Below are positions 1 through 8,689 of a DNA stretch of 64,000 bases, piece by piece (the stretch's first letter is position 1; the number at the start of each line of letters is the position of its first letter). The DNA lies in contig NZ_RJSE01000005.1 in the NCBI RefSeq assembly GCF_003725695.1, forward strand, positions 99,096-163,095, given 5' to 3'. The notes under the pieces were generated by a model, which had not been told where the DNA came from, made no database searches, and saw only the letters and a program-made list of their open reading frames with translations. The position numbers and the translations under genes are program-made. This DNA is from Nocardioides marmoriginsengisoli (GTDB lineage: Bacteria > Actinomycetota > Actinomycetes > Propionibacteriales > Nocardioidaceae).

Positions 1-603
1 GAGCTCCTTGGCCGCCACGTACAGCTCGTCGTCGTGCAGCGCACCCAGCCGGCGGATCTCGCCGCGGATCGTGCGCATGTGCGTCACCGCGTTCGACACA
101 TCCCCGGTCCCGGCCTCGCCCTTGGAACGGATCATCGCCGCACCCTCGGTGATCCGCCGCAACGCCTCACCCAGATTCGTCGCCCCGCACACGAACGGGA
201 CCGTGAAGGCCCACTTGTCGATGTGATTCGCATAATCAGCCGGGGTCAACACCTCGGACTCATCGATGTAGTCCACACCGAGGGACTGCAGGATCTGGGC
301 CTCGGCGAAGTGCCCGATCCGGGCCTTGGCCATCACCGGGATCGAGACCGCCTCCACGATGCCGTCGATCATGTCCGGATCACTCATCCGCGAGACCCCG
401 CCCTGGGCACGGATATCAGCAGGAACGCGCTCGAGCGCCATCACTGCGACCGCACCGGCGTCCTCGGCGATCTTCGCCTGCTCGGCGTTGACGACATCCA
501 TGATCACCCCGCCCTTCAACATCTCCGCCATCCCACGCTTCACGCGCGAGGTACCGGTGCTGCTGGGAGTGCTGTCAGGGGTGAAGGAAGTGTCCGAAGC
601 CAT
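1..603 (-). CDS. pdxS: Pyridoxal 5'-phosphate synthase lyase subunit PdxS (3' end outside window)
   Basis: PdxS condenses ribose 5-phosphate, glyceraldehyde 3-phosphate and ammonia (supplied by the glutaminase PdxT) into pyridoxal 5'-phosphate. The reverse-strand translation from the ATG at 603 carries the family core: the segment [20 protein letters not shown] with the substrate-binding Asp, and [12 protein letters not shown] with the Schiff-base Lys. About 200 of the usual ~300 residues are present; the C-terminus lies beyond position 1. The start is supported by a TAAACT hexamer 6 nt upstream of the ATG, consistent with a leaderless mRNA. pdxS lies in the same neighbourhood as pgsA1 and thrS in M. 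tuberculosis, so this is conserved actinobacterial synteny. Identification is secure. Confidence 0.95.
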   Translation of the reverse strand, partial: MASDTSFTPDSTPSSTGTSRVKRGMAEMLKGGVIMDVVNAEQAKIAEDAGAVAVMALERVPADIRAQGGVSRMSDPDMIDGIVEAVSIPVMAKARIGHFAEAQILQSLGVDYIDESEVLTPADYANHIDKWAFTVPFVCGATNLGEALRRITEGAAMIRSKGEAGTGDVSNAVTHMRTIRGEIRRLGALHDDELYVAAKEL

Positions 604-711
604 GTTCCGAGTTTACGTCCGCGCGCGGCCGGCTCACACCGAGGGTCAGAGCCTGGAACACCAGGGCACCCCGGCATCGTGCTTGTCGGTGCCGCAGGTA
701 ATGCTGGTCCG

Positions 712-1350
712 ATGGCGGATCGCAAGCACGGCATCCAGGCTCCGCCCACGGACTCGGAGATCACTCACGAGGTGTGGGATCGCGAGGACCTCTCCGGCCG
801 CGCCTTCACCAGGGTCGCGTTCCGGGACGTCGACCTCACCGAGGTGACCGCGACCGGCGCGACGTTCGACGAGTGCACCTTCCGGGACGTCGACTTCAAC
901 GCGGCATCGTTCACCGACACGGCGTTCCTGAACTGCACCTTCACCCGCTCGTCGTTCTTCGGCGCCCGGTTCACCGGGTGCAAGCTGACCGGCAGCATGT
1001 TCGACCGCTGCCGCTTCGGGGCGCTCACCGTTCAGGGCGGGAACTGGGCGTTCGTAGGCCTCCCCGGAGCGGACCTGCGCAAGACGGTGTGGCGGGACGT
1101 CGGCCTGCGCGAGGCGGACCTCACCGGGGCCAGGCTCTCCGGAGCGCTGCTGAACCACGTCGATCTGGGCGGGGCGTGGCTGCAGAAGGCCGACCTCGCC
1201 GAAGCCGACCTGCGCGGCTCGGACCTCTCGACCCTGGACCCGCTCACCGTCTCGATGGGCAGGGCCGTGATCGACCTCGATCAGACGGTGGTCATCGCCG
1301 AGGCGCTCGGCCTGGTGGTGTCGCCGTACCCGGCGGTCCGGGACGCGTAG
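712..1350 (+). CDS. Pentapeptide-repeat protein
   Basis: This 212-residue cytosolic protein is made of A(D/N)LXX-type pentapeptide repeats with Phe- or Leu-centred cores, such as FRDVDL, ATFDECTF, ADLRKTV, ADLTGARL and ADLAEADLRGSDL. They would fold as a right-handed quadrilateral beta-helix. A short C-terminal tail (from about residue 180, LDPLTVSMGRAVIDLDQTVV) matches the tail of McbG/QnrB-type repeat proteins. Some family members mimic DNA and shield gyrase from quinolones; nothing here proves that role. The frame is open far upstream, but the ATG at 712 begins the recognisable protein and leaves a 108-bp gap from the divergent pdxS. The gene converges on pgsA1 with a 3-bp gap. Confidence 0.8.
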   Translation: MADRKHGIQAPPTDSEITHEVWDREDLSGRAFTRVAFRDVDLTEVTATGATFDECTFRDVDFNAASFTDTAFLNCTFTRSSFFGARFTGCKLTGSMFDRCRFGALTVQGGNWAFVGLPGADLRKTVWRDVGLREADLTGARLSGALLNHVDLGGAWLQKADLAEADLRGSDLSTLDPLTVSMGRAVIDLDQTVVIAEALGLVVSPYPAVRDA

Positions 1351-1353
1351 CGC

Positions 1354-2007
1354 TCAGGACTCGGCTTCGTCGCGCGCCGCGTCGATCGCGATCGCCTGCG
1401 CCCGGACGACGAGCACCCGCTGGATCACCGTCACGGTGTTCGCGACGGCGAGCAGGCCCAGGATGATCGGCACCGCGATCAGCCAGTCCTCACCGCCGCC
1501 GAGGATGTTGATCAGGTCGGCCACGCCGGTGGTCACGAGCACGAAGACCAGCCGGTCCGCCCGCTCGGCGATGCCGACCTTCGCCTGCATGTTGAGCGAC
1601 TCGGCGCGCGCACGCGCGTACGACGTCACCGAGCCCATCGACAGGCAGTAGATCGCCAAAGCCGCGAGCCAGTCGTTGTCTCCCGGCCCGACGTAGTACA
1701 TCGCCAGCCCGCCGAAGATCGCGGCGTCACCGATCCGGTCCAGGGTCGAGTCCCAGAACGCGCCGAACGTCGAGGACTTGCCGCTGGCGCGCGCCATGTA
1801 GCCGTCCATGATGTCGCTGAACACGAACGCGGTGATGAACAGGACGCCGGCGAGCAGCTTGCCCTGCGGGAAGAAGATCACCGCACCGGCGACGACGCCG
1901 ACGGTGCCGACGAAGGTCACCGTGTTGGGGCTGATCCCCCAGCGGAGGAAAAGGTTGGCCAGCGGCGCCCAGACGTTGGTCCAGAACTGTCGGAATCTCT
2001 CAAGCAT
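1354..2007 (-). CDS. pgsA1: Phosphatidylinositol phosphate synthase (CDP-alcohol phosphatidyltransferase)
   Basis: This 217-residue integral membrane enzyme should transfer phosphatidate from CDP-diacylglycerol to inositol 1-phosphate, giving the actinobacterial PI precursor of PIMs and lipoglycans. The CDP-alcohol signature D-x2-D-G-x2-A-R-x8-G-x3-D-x3-D is intact (DIMDGYMARASGKSSTFGAF followed by WDSTLDR, near residues 65-91). Several hydrophobic helices follow. Assignment as PIP synthase rather than another CDP-alcohol transferase rests on length, start sequence and synteny: in M. tuberculosis pgsA1 lies next to the HIT and thrS genes, as here except for an intervening sigma/sortase pair. 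A TAGCCT hexamer lies 9 nt before the ATG. Confidence 0.88.
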   Translation of the reverse strand: MLERFRQFWTNVWAPLANLFLRWGISPNTVTFVGTVGVVAGAVIFFPQGKLLAGVLFITAFVFSDIMDGYMARASGKSSTFGAFWDSTLDRIGDAAIFGGLAMYYVGPGDNDWLAALAIYCLSMGSVTSYARARAESLNMQAKVGIAERADRLVFVLVTTGVADLINILGGGEDWLIAVPIILGLLAVANTVTVIQRVLVVRAQAIAIDAARDEAES

Positions 2008-2082
2008 GGTGGCTGCAGGCTATCCAATCCGGCGCCGGGTGCCGGACACGGCCACGCGGAGCAGAATTCCGCCGCCGAAAAC

Positions 2083-2113
2083 TGTTAGATCCCCGATCCC
2101 GCCGCCTCCTACC
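2083..2113 (+). promoter_or_regulatory. ECF-type promoter-like motif upstream of the sigma factor gene
   Basis: TGTTAGA at 2083 and GCCTCCTACC at 2104 are separated exactly as in the motif upstream of the sortase gene (TGTAAGA at 3840, GCCTCCTACC at 3861). The 21-bp register is identical and the -10-like block is identical over 10 bases. The two sites flank an ECF sigma gene and its downstream neighbour, so autoregulation is the simplest reading. A GGAGGAGG and an ATG at 2147 follow, but that ATG is not in the sigma frame. The assignment is an inference from sequence similarity. Confidence 0.5.
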
Positions 2114-2195
2114 GGTACGACGACCGACCGGGAGGAGGAACCCGACATGCCACGACGACCGCGCACAGGCACCCCGTGCGCTCTAGGATCCGAGC

Positions 2196-3830
2196 GTGAC
2201 CTCCTCGGAAGGGCAGACCGACGCCGAGCTCGTCGCCCGGGTGCTCCAGGCGGACCGGGAGGCGTTCGCGACCGTCTACGACCGCTACGGACCGCGGTTG
2301 TACGACTTCGCCTACTCGATGCTCCGGCACCGCGAGGATGCCGCGGACGCGGTGGCGGACTCGTTCGTGCTCTTCGCCGAGCGCCTGGTGCAGCTCCGCG
2401 AACCGGACCGGCTCCGGCCCTGGCTCTACGCGATCGTGCGCAGCGAGTGCCTGCGCCGGCTCAAGGCCCGGAAACGGGTCTCCTACGGCGACGACGAGCA
2501 GTTGGTCCAGATGCCTGACGCCGCCGCCACCCCCGAGCAGTCCGCCGAGACGGCCGCGCTCCAGAAGCTCGTCTGGGACGCCGCCGCCGGCCTCGCCGAC
2601 CGCGACCGCGCGATCCTGGACCTGCACCTGCGCCAGGGGCTCGAGGGCGCCGAGCTCGGCGAGGCGATGGGCGTCAGCGCGGCGAACGCGTACGTGATGC
2701 TGAACCGCCTGCGCGCCCAGGTCGACAAGTCGCTGGGGGCGCTGCTGATCGCCCGCCTCGGTCGTGACGACTGCGCGGAGCTCGACACCCTGCTGACCGA
2801 CTGGGACGGCTCCTACTCCCCGCTGATCCGCAAGCGGGTGGCCCGGCACGTCGAGGGTTGCGACATCTGCGGCGAGCGCCGCAAGAAGATGGTGAGCCCG
2901 TGGATGCTGCTCGCCGGCGTCCCGATCTTCGCCGCACCGGTCGCGCTCCGAGACCGGGTGCTCAACGACACCCAGCTGGTCGCGTATGCCGCACCGGGCG
3001 AGCAGGTCTCCGCCGGCGCGGCGCCGGGGCGGAGCATCAAGCCGCGGACCGCCGCGGTGGCCGCGACCGCCGCCGTGGTGCTGATCGGCGGGGGTGCGTT
3101 GCTGTGGCCGGACGGCGACCCGGCGTCACCGACGGCTGCCGACCCGACGCCGACGGCCACGACCAGCGCGCCGCCCACGTCGACCGACCCCACGCCGACC
3201 GAGACCCCGTCGAGCGCCTCCGCCTCCCCGTCGGCCGGCCCCACCGCGACCCAGGCGGCGGCCGCCCTGACCACCTCGACCAGGTCGATCAGCCTGGGGC
3301 GCACCGCCAGCCGCTCCACGCTCACCGTCGGCAACGACGGCGACCTGCCGCTCACCTTCACGGTCTCCGAGAACGCCCGCTGGCTGAGCGTCTCGCGGGA
3401 CTCCGGCGCTCTCGACGGCGACGAGTCCACCGCGATCACCGTCCGGGCGAACCGCGACGGGCTCCCGGAGGGCACCACCTCCGGGACCGTTCGGATCACC
3501 TCGGACGCCGGTTCGGTCGCGGTGCGGGTCTCGCTGGTCGAGGAGCACGACCCGGTCGTCGGCGCGATCGGTACGCCGGCGAACCCGTCCTGCACCCTTC
3601 CGGTCAGCGTCACCGTCCGTGACGAGAGCCGGATCTCCAGCGTCCGGCTGACCTGGAGCGGTCCGCTCTCCGGCACCAGCGCGATGAGCCTTAGTGCCGG
3701 GCGCTACCGGGCCACGATCGACCCGATCAGCACCGGCGGGACCTACACCTTGAAGGTCGTCGCCAGGGACGCTCGCGGCAACACCACGACCGTGACGCGC
3801 AAGCTCGACGTGAATCCCTGCCCCGGCTGA
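2196..3830 (+). CDS. ECF sigma factor fused to anti-sigma zinc-finger-like motif, TM helix and extracellular domain
   Basis: The 544-residue protein starts as an ECF sigma-70 factor. Region 2 (about residues 18-95, including DREAFATVYDRYGPRLYDF) binds core polymerase and the -10 element; region 4 (about 125-180, with the helix-turn-helix LEGAELGEAMGVSAANAYVM) binds the -35. The polypeptide then continues into an H218-x3-C222-x2-C225 motif like that of ZAS anti-sigma factors, one membrane helix (about 285-304), a Thr/Pro/Ser-rich linker, and an immunoglobulin-like BACON-type domain from about residue 355. A further beta domain ends in NPCPG. The cytoplasmic sigma end and the exported end imply a one-protein transmembrane signalling device, perhaps released by proteolysis. 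Related C-terminally extended, membrane-bound ECF groups are known in actinobacteria. The GTG start has TAGGAT 6 nt upstream. The class F sortase follows on the same strand. Confidence 0.85.
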   Translation: MTSSEGQTDAELVARVLQADREAFATVYDRYGPRLYDFAYSMLRHREDAADAVADSFVLFAERLVQLREPDRLRPWLYAIVRSECLRRLKARKRVSYGDDEQLVQMPDAAATPEQSAETAALQKLVWDAAAGLADRDRAILDLHLRQGLEGAELGEAMGVSAANAYVMLNRLRAQVDKSLGALLIARLGRDDCAELDTLLTDWDGSYSPLIRKRVARHVEGCDICGERRKKMVSPWMLLAGVPIFAAPVALRDRVLNDTQLVAYAAPGEQVSAGAAPGRSIKPRTAAVAATAAVVLIGGGALLWPDGDPASPTAADPTPTATTSAPPTSTDPTPTETPSSASASPSAGPTATQAAAALTTSTRSISLGRTASRSTLTVGNDGDLPLTFTVSENARWLSVSRDSGALDGDESTAITVRANRDGLPEGTTSGTVRITSDAGSVAVRVSLVEEHDPVVGAIGTPANPSCTLPVSVTVRDESRISSVRLTWSGPLSGTSAMSLSAGRYRATIDPISTGGTYTLKVVARDARGNTTTVTRKLDVNPCPG

Positions 3831-3839
3831 CCCGGAAGT

Positions 3840-3870
3840 TGTAAGAAACCGGCTCCTCGCGCCTCCTACC
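3840..3870 (+). promoter_or_regulatory. ECF-type promoter-like motif upstream of the sortase gene
   Basis: TGTAAGA (3840-3846) and GCCTCCTACC (3861-3870) repeat the motif found at 2083-2113 with identical spacing. It lies in the 71-bp gap between the sigma factor and sortase genes, 31 nt before the preferred GTG start. It would give a short leader that includes the GGAGG at 3891-3895. Confidence 0.5.
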
Positions 3871-3901
3871 CGTGTCCCGCACCCGACACCGGAGGTCCGT
3901 C

Positions 3902-4501
3902 GTGAAGCACCTGCTCCGCACCATCGTCCTGGCCGCGGCCTGCGGCATCGCCCTGACCGGGTGCGGCAGCGAGACCCCGGCAGCGCCCGTTCCCGCCGCG
4001 GTCGCGTCCCCCGCTGCACCCGCTCCGGCAGTCGCCCCGAGCGCCCGGCCCGCCCCGCGCCAGGTCGGCCGGCCCACCCGGGTGCTGATCGGCAAGATCA
4101 AGGTCGACGAGGCCCTGCACGGCGTCGGCCTGAAGCAGGACGGCGCGATGCAGACCCCCGACTTCGGCGACGCCGGCTGGTACGACCTCGGGCCGCGTCC
4201 GGGAGCACGCGGGCCGGCGGTGATCGTCGCGCACGTCCACGGACCCGCCGGCGACGACGTCTTCGCCGACCTCCACCGGCTGGTCCCGGGCGACCGGGTG
4301 ACGGTTCGTCGTACCGACGGTGCCTCGGTGTTCGTCGTCGACTCGGTCGAGCAGTCCAAGAAGGAAGCCCTGCCTGCCCAGCGGATCTGGAAGCGTTCCG
4401 ACCAGGCCCTGCTCCGGCTGATCACCTGCGGCGGGAAGCCCGACCCGGTGACCCGGATGTACCCGGAGAACACCGTCGTCTACGCGCACCTGGCGAGTTA
4501 G
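3902..4501 (+). CDS. Class F sortase, lipoprotein-type
   Basis: This is a cysteine transpeptidase acting outside the membrane. The catalytic elements are His111 in VIVAHVHG, Cys176 in LITCGG and Arg185 in PVTRMYPENT, the order expected of class F sortases. The N-terminus has a charged start, a hydrophobic stretch and the lipobox LTGC, then an Ala/Pro-rich spacer, so it is probably lipid-anchored rather than held by the usual single TM. The GTG at 3902 is preferred over an in-frame GTG at 3872 because GGAGG sits 6 nt upstream; this gives 199 residues. The gene ends in a 4-bp convergent overlap with the HIT gene. No LPXTG-type substrate was found in the window. The shared promoter motif links it to the upstream sigma factor. 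Confidence 0.85.
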   Translation: MKHLLRTIVLAAACGIALTGCGSETPAAPVPAAVASPAAPAPAVAPSARPAPRQVGRPTRVLIGKIKVDEALHGVGLKQDGAMQTPDFGDAGWYDLGPRPGARGPAVIVAHVHGPAGDDVFADLHRLVPGDRVTVRRTDGASVFVVDSVEQSKKEALPAQRIWKRSDQALLRLITCGGKPDPVTRMYPENTVVYAHLAS

Positions 4502-5043
4502 CTCCAGGCGTCGGCGAGCAGCTGGCGGGTCTCGGTGAGCAGCTGCGGCAGCGGCTTGGTGCGCCCGATCACCGGCATGAAGTTCGCGTCGCCGGACCAC
4601 CGCGGGACCACGTGCTGGTGCAGGTGCGCGGCGATCCCGGCTCCCGCGATCGGACCCTGGTTCATGCCGAGGTTGAAGCCCTGGGCACCGCTGACGGCGC
4701 GGATGGTCCGCATCGCGGTCTGGGTGAGCCCGGCCACCTCGACCGTCTCGGCCGCGGTCAGCTCGGTGTAGTCGGCGACGTGCCGGAACGGGCAGACCAG
4801 CAGGTGCCCGGAGTTGTACGGGTACAGGTTCAGGACGACGTACGCCGTCTCGCCGCGGTGCACGATCAGCCCGGCCTCGTCGTCGAGACCGGGGATCCGG
4901 CAGAACGGACACTCCCCCTCGGAGTCGTTCTCCGGCTTGTTCTCCCCGCGGATGTACGCCATCCGGTGCGGGGTCCAGAGCCGGTCGAGGTGGTCGTCCT
5001 CGCCGAGCCCGTCCTGGTGGAGGTGCTCCTCGGGTGCGGTCAC
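4498..5043 (-). CDS. HIT-family hydrolase/phosphorylase (AP4A phosphorylase-like)
   Basis: This 181-residue histidine-triad protein acts on nucleotide phosphates. The triad H-x-H-x-H is seen in [11 protein letters not shown], and CPFC near residue 46 supplies a likely zinc site. The M. tuberculosis orthologue at the same position, between thrS and pgsA1, is Rv2613c, a diadenosine tetraphosphate phosphorylase, so that activity is the best guess. The GTG start at 5043 forms a GTGA overlap with the thrS stop, so the two genes are translationally coupled. Confidence 0.88.
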   Translation of the reverse strand: MTAPEEHLHQDGLGEDDHLDRLWTPHRMAYIRGENKPENDSEGECPFCRIPGLDDEAGLIVHRGETAYVVLNLYPYNSGHLLVCPFRHVADYTELTAAETVEVAGLTQTAMRTIRAVSGAQGFNLGMNQGPIAGAGIAAHLHQHVVPRWSGDANFMPVIGRTKPLPQLLTETRQLLADAWS

Positions 5044-7028
5044 ACCTGCACCCGGTCCGCGACCGCCTGCGCCACCCGGGCGATCGCCTCGTCGATCGGG
5101 ACGCCGTTGTCCTGGCGACCGTCGCGGTAGCGGAACGAGACCGCGCCCGCCTCGACGTCGTCCGCGCCGGCGATCAGCATGAACGGCACCTTCTGGAGCT
5201 GGGCGTTTCGGATCTTCTTCTGCATCCGGTCGTCCGAGTCGTCGACCTCGACGCGGAGGCCGAGCGCCTTCATCTTCTTGGCGACGTCGTACAGGTAGTC
5301 CGCGAAGGTGTCGGCGACCGGGATCGCCTGCACCTGCACCGGGGCGAGCCACGGAGGGAAGGCGCCGGCGTAGTGCTCGACGAGGACGCCCATGAACCGC
5401 TCGATGGAGCCGAACTTGGCGGAGTGGATCATCACCGGCTGCTGGCGGGTGCCGTCCGAGGCGACGTACTCGAGGTTGAAGCGCGGACCCGAGGGCATGT
5501 TGAAGTCGTACTGGATCGTCGACATCTGCCAGGTGCGGCCGATCGCGTCGCGCGCCTGCACCGAGACCTTCGGTCCGTAGTACGCCGCGCCGCCGGGGTC
5601 GGGGACCAGCTCGAGACCGGTCTCGACGCAGACGTCCTCGAGCACCTTGGTCGCGATCTCCCACTCCTCGTCGGAGCCGATGAACTTGTCGGGCTTGGAG
5701 TCGTCGCGCGTCGAGAGCTCCAGGTAGAAGTCGTCGAGCCCGAAGTCGCGCAGCAAGCTGAGCACGAAGTTCAGCAGGTGCCGGATCTCGTCGGGCGCCT
5801 GCTCCGGGGTGACGTAGGAGTGCGAGTCGTCCTGCGCGAAGCCGCGGACCCGGGTCAGGCCGTGGATGACGCCGGACTTCTCGTTGCGGTACACGTGCCC
5901 GAACTCGAAGAGCCGCAACGGCAGCTCACGGTAGGAGCGCTGCCGGGAGCGGAAGATCAGGTTGTGCATCGGGCAGTTCATCGCCTTGAGGCGGTAGTCC
6001 ATGCCGTCGAGGTCGAGCGCCGGGAACATCCCCTCGCCGTAGTACGGCAGGTGCCCGGAGGTGTAGAACAGCCCCTCCTTGGCGATGTGCGGCGTACCGA
6101 CGTACTCGAAGCCCTCCTCGATGTGACGGCGACGGACGTAGTCCTCCATCTCCCGCTTGATCACCCCGCCCTTGGGGTGGAAGACCGGGAGGCCGGAGCC
6201 GATCTCGTCGGGGAAGCTGTAGAGGTCCAGGTCGCGGCCGAGCTTGCGGTGGTCGCGGCGCTCGGCCTCCTCGATCCGGTGCAGGTGCTCGTCGAGGGCT
6301 TCCTTGGTCTCCCAGGCGGTGCCGTAGATGCGCTGGAGCTGCTTGTTCTTCTCGTCGCCGCGCCAGTACGCCGCCGCACTGCGCATCAGCTTGAACGCCG
6401 GGATCCGCTTCGTGGTGGGCAGGTGCGGCCCGCGGCAGAGGTCCTTCCAGGCGATCTCGCCGTTGCGGTCGAGGTTGTCGTAGATGGTGAGCTCGCCGGC
6501 CCCGACCTCGGCGCCGGCGCCCTCGGCGGCGTCCGCGGCCGACCCCTTCAAGCCGATCAGCTCGAGCTTGTACGGCTCGTCGGCCAGCTCGGCCCGGGCG
6601 TCGTCGTCGGTGGTGACCCGGCGGGAGAACTTCTGGTTCTCCTTGATGATCTTCCGCATCCGGGTCTCGATCTTGGCGAGGTCCTCGGGGACGAACGGGG
6701 TCTCGACGTCGAAGTCGTAGTAGAAGCCGTTCTCCACCGGCGGCCCGATCCCGAGCTTGGCGTCCGGGTACAGGTCCTGGACGGCCTGGGCCAGCACGTG
6801 CGCCGTGGAGTGCCGCAAGATGTCGCGTCCGTCGGCGCTGTCGATCAGCACGCCCTCGACCTCGTCGCCCGCGATCAGCTCGTAGGCGAGGTCCTTGAGC
6901 GCACCGCCGACCCGCGCGGCGATCACGTCCGGAACGTCCTTGAAGAGCTCCCAGGCACGGGTGCCGGCAGTCACCGTCTGCTCCGCCTGTCCGGCCGGGC
7001 TGACTACGGTGACGAGTACGTCGGACAC
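5040..7028 (-). CDS. thrS: Threonyl-tRNA synthetase
   Basis: This class II synthetase charges tRNA-Thr. The 662-residue protein has an N-terminal TGS domain and an editing (SAD) domain with [10 protein letters not shown]. The catalytic core has the zinc ligand region [10 protein letters not shown], the motif 2 segment [11 protein letters not shown] and a C-terminal anticodon-binding domain. Length and domain order are normal. The start is a GTG with GAGGAG upstream. A 15-bp inverted repeat (7058-7072, GCCGAT-GCT-ATCGGC) lies in the 5' leader. The HIT gene follows with a 4-bp overlap. No T-box was recognised. Confidence 0.96.
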   Translation of the reverse strand: MSDVLVTVVSPAGQAEQTVTAGTRAWELFKDVPDVIAARVGGALKDLAYELIAGDEVEGVLIDSADGRDILRHSTAHVLAQAVQDLYPDAKLGIGPPVENGFYYDFDVETPFVPEDLAKIETRMRKIIKENQKFSRRVTTDDDARAELADEPYKLELIGLKGSAADAAEGAGAEVGAGELTIYDNLDRNGEIAWKDLCRGPHLPTTKRIPAFKLMRSAAAYWRGDEKNKQLQRIYGTAWETKEALDEHLHRIEEAERRDHRKLGRDLDLYSFPDEIGSGLPVFHPKGGVIKREMEDYVRRRHIEEGFEYVGTPHIAKEGLFYTSGHLPYYGEGMFPALDLDGMDYRLKAMNCPMHNLIFRSRQRSYRELPLRLFEFGHVYRNEKSGVIHGLTRVRGFAQDDSHSYVTPEQAPDEIRHLLNFVLSLLRDFGLDDFYLELSTRDDSKPDKFIGSDEEWEIATKVLEDVCVETGLELVPDPGGAAYYGPKVSVQARDAIGRTWQMSTIQYDFNMPSGPRFNLEYVASDGTRQQPVMIHSAKFGSIERFMGVLVEHYAGAFPPWLAPVQVQAIPVADTFADYLYDVAKKMKALGLRVEVDDSDDRMQKKIRNAQLQKVPFMLIAGADDVEAGAVSFRYRDGRQDNGVPIDEAIARVAQAVADRVQV

Positions 7029-7096
7029 AGGTGCTCCTCGAGGTGGTGGATGTACTCGCCGATGCTATCGGCGGACGCCCGCCCCGGTCGCACGGG

Positions 7097-7579
7097 TTAC
7101 TGGTGAGAGGGCAGCACGCAGGCGGCGTCGAGCCCGTAGATCCGGTTGAGCCGGCCGAAGCCCATCCAGGACCCGATGCACATGCTCAGCTCGACGGTCT
7201 CGGTCTGGGTGTAGTGCTCGAACATCCGGTCCCAGAAGGCGTCGTCGATGGCGTGGTGGTCGGTCGCGTAGAGCAGCGCGAACTCCGCGGCCAGCCGGGT
7301 GCGCTCGTCGAAGCGGTCCGTGGTCCGCCAGTTCGTGACCGCCTCGGCGAACTCCTCCTCGACCTTCTCGCCGTCGCGCTCGGTGCGCCAGTCCAGGCAG
7401 AACAGGCAGCCGTTGACGTTCGCGATCGTCAGGCGTGCGGCTTCGAACTCGCGCAGGCCGAGCGTCGAGTGCTCGTAGACGGCCATCGCGAACATCGACG
7501 CCGCGATGCCGATGCCGGGGACCATCTCGCCCCAGACGTAGTTGATCGGGTCCTTGCCCTCGGGAATGTCGATCCTCAT
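7097..7579 (-). CDS. Carboxymuconolactone decarboxylase (AhpD-like) family protein
   Basis: This 160-residue all-alpha protein of the CMD/AhpD superfamily carries the motif NVNGCLFCLDWRTE, whose CxxC pair is the redox-active pair of AhpD-type members. Its start overlaps the stop of the upstream oxidoreductase by 4 bp (ATGA), so the two form an operon driven from about 8665. The operon lies behind a KstR-type site, suggesting a role in steroid or lipid catabolism; the actual substrate is unknown. Confidence 0.8.
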   Translation of the reverse strand: MRIDIPEGKDPINYVWGEMVPGIGIAASMFAMAVYEHSTLGLREFEAARLTIANVNGCLFCLDWRTERDGEKVEEEFAEAVTNWRTTDRFDERTRLAAEFALLYATDHHAIDDAFWDRMFEHYTQTETVELSMCIGSWMGFGRLNRIYGLDAACVLPSHQ

Positions 7580-8658
7580 GCCCTGCTCCTTCGTCCGAGC
7601 TTGCCGACTGCGGGTCGCAGCGGGATGTCCAAGGCGTCGTACAGGCCGGGTTCGGCCGCGACGAGCCAGTCGATGGCGCCGACGAGGCGGCCGACCGCGG
7701 TCGCGTTGCCCCCTTCGGCGCGGTTGTCCTTCTCGTCGGTCGCCTCGACACTGACCTCGATCCGGGGGTTGCCCTCGATGATCACGCGGTGGGCTCCGTC
7801 GCCGGTCGGCGGCAGCGGCCAGTCGGGAGCGCAGGAGGCGTGGATCCGGGTGACGTGCTCGACGACGATCAGCGGCTCGCCGTCGACAATGCCCTGGACC
7901 TCGAACCGGATGGCGCCCTGGGTGCCGGCCTCGAAGTCGCCCATCGTCGCGGTGCTGACGGTCGTGTCCAGCGGCCGCCGCTCGACGACCTCGCGGATCT
8001 CGTCGAGCTCGACCTCCAGCGCACGCGCGATCATCCGGACCTGGCCGCCCCAGACCATCGTCGGGACCGTCGCCGCGATCATCGGGGCGTCGTACTCCAT
8101 CGGCTGGCCCATGCCGACCAGGAACCGGACCGAGTCCTCCTGGTCGTACGTCGTGTAGTCGAAGATCTCCTGGCACCGGATCACGTCGACGTCGGTGCCG
8201 AGTCCGCTGATCAGCACCGGCAGGACGTCGTTGCCCCACCCCGGGTCCACCCCGGACGCGAACAGCGACCCGCCCCCGGCGGCCACGGCCGCGACGATCG
8301 GGTCGCGCACCTCGGCGGGGGCGTTGCGCTGGTCGTAGAGGGCGTAGAGCGCGGGGGTCACCACCACGGCGCCGGCCGCGATCGCACGGGCGACGTCGGC
8401 AAGGGCGTCGTCCGGACGGATGTCCCCGGACGCCGCGTACACGACGGCCTGCGGACCAGCGGCGAGCAGCGCCGCGACGTCATCGGTCGCGGCGACGCCG
8501 AGCTCGCGATCCATCCCGGCGAGAACGCCGGCGTCCCGGCCGACCTTCTCCGGGTTGTGCACGAGGACTCCGGTCAGCTCGAGCGCGGGGTGCGCCTCGA
8601 CAGCCCGGATGGCGAGCCGTCCGACATTGCCGGTGCCCCAGACGACGGTGGAGATCAT
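7576..8658 (-). CDS. NAD(P)-binding amine dehydrogenase/dihydrodipicolinate reductase-like protein
   Basis: This 360-residue oxidoreductase has an N-terminal Rossmann motif VVWGTGNVGR, followed by the segment PALELTGVLVHNPEKVGRDAG. Such proteins are annotated as dihydrodipicolinate reductase-like or 2,4-diaminopentanoate dehydrogenase-like and are common near actinobacterial steroid-degradation genes. It is too long and divergent to be DapB itself. The ATG at 8658 has TAGAGT 6 nt upstream, indicating a leaderless transcript, and a KstR-type operator overlaps the -35 region. The CMD protein gene is translationally coupled downstream. Confidence 0.8.
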   Translation of the reverse strand: MISTVVWGTGNVGRLAIRAVEAHPALELTGVLVHNPEKVGRDAGVLAGMDRELGVAATDDVAALLAAGPQAVVYAASGDIRPDDALADVARAIAAGAVVVTPALYALYDQRNAPAEVRDPIVAAVAAGGGSLFASGVDPGWGNDVLPVLISGLGTDVDVIRCQEIFDYTTYDQEDSVRFLVGMGQPMEYDAPMIAATVPTMVWGGQVRMIARALEVELDEIREVVERRPLDTTVSTATMGDFEAGTQGAIRFEVQGIVDGEPLIVVEHVTRIHASCAPDWPLPPTGDGAHRVIIEGNPRIEVSVEATDEKDNRAEGGNATAVGRLVGAIDWLVAAEPGLYDALDIPLRPAVGKLGRRSRA

Positions 8659-8689
8659 GAGGGGACTCTAGGCAGGTTTCGCCCAAAAG

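Noticed and set aside
2147-2518. ATG at 2147 behind a strong GGAGGAGG as an extra gene before the sigma factor
   Set aside because: The frame runs through the sigma factor gene out of register and encodes an Arg/Pro/Gly-rich shadow; only its leader is of interest.
7058-7072. Inverted repeat in the thrS leader as a T-box or riboswitch
   Set aside because: Only a 6-bp stem is present with none of the T-box conserved parts; it may just overlap a -10 (TAGCAT).
5034-7106. A 690-codon open frame on the + strand
   Set aside because: It is antisense to thrS, which has complete family motifs; the translation has a biased Val/Leu/Gly/Asp composition without domains.
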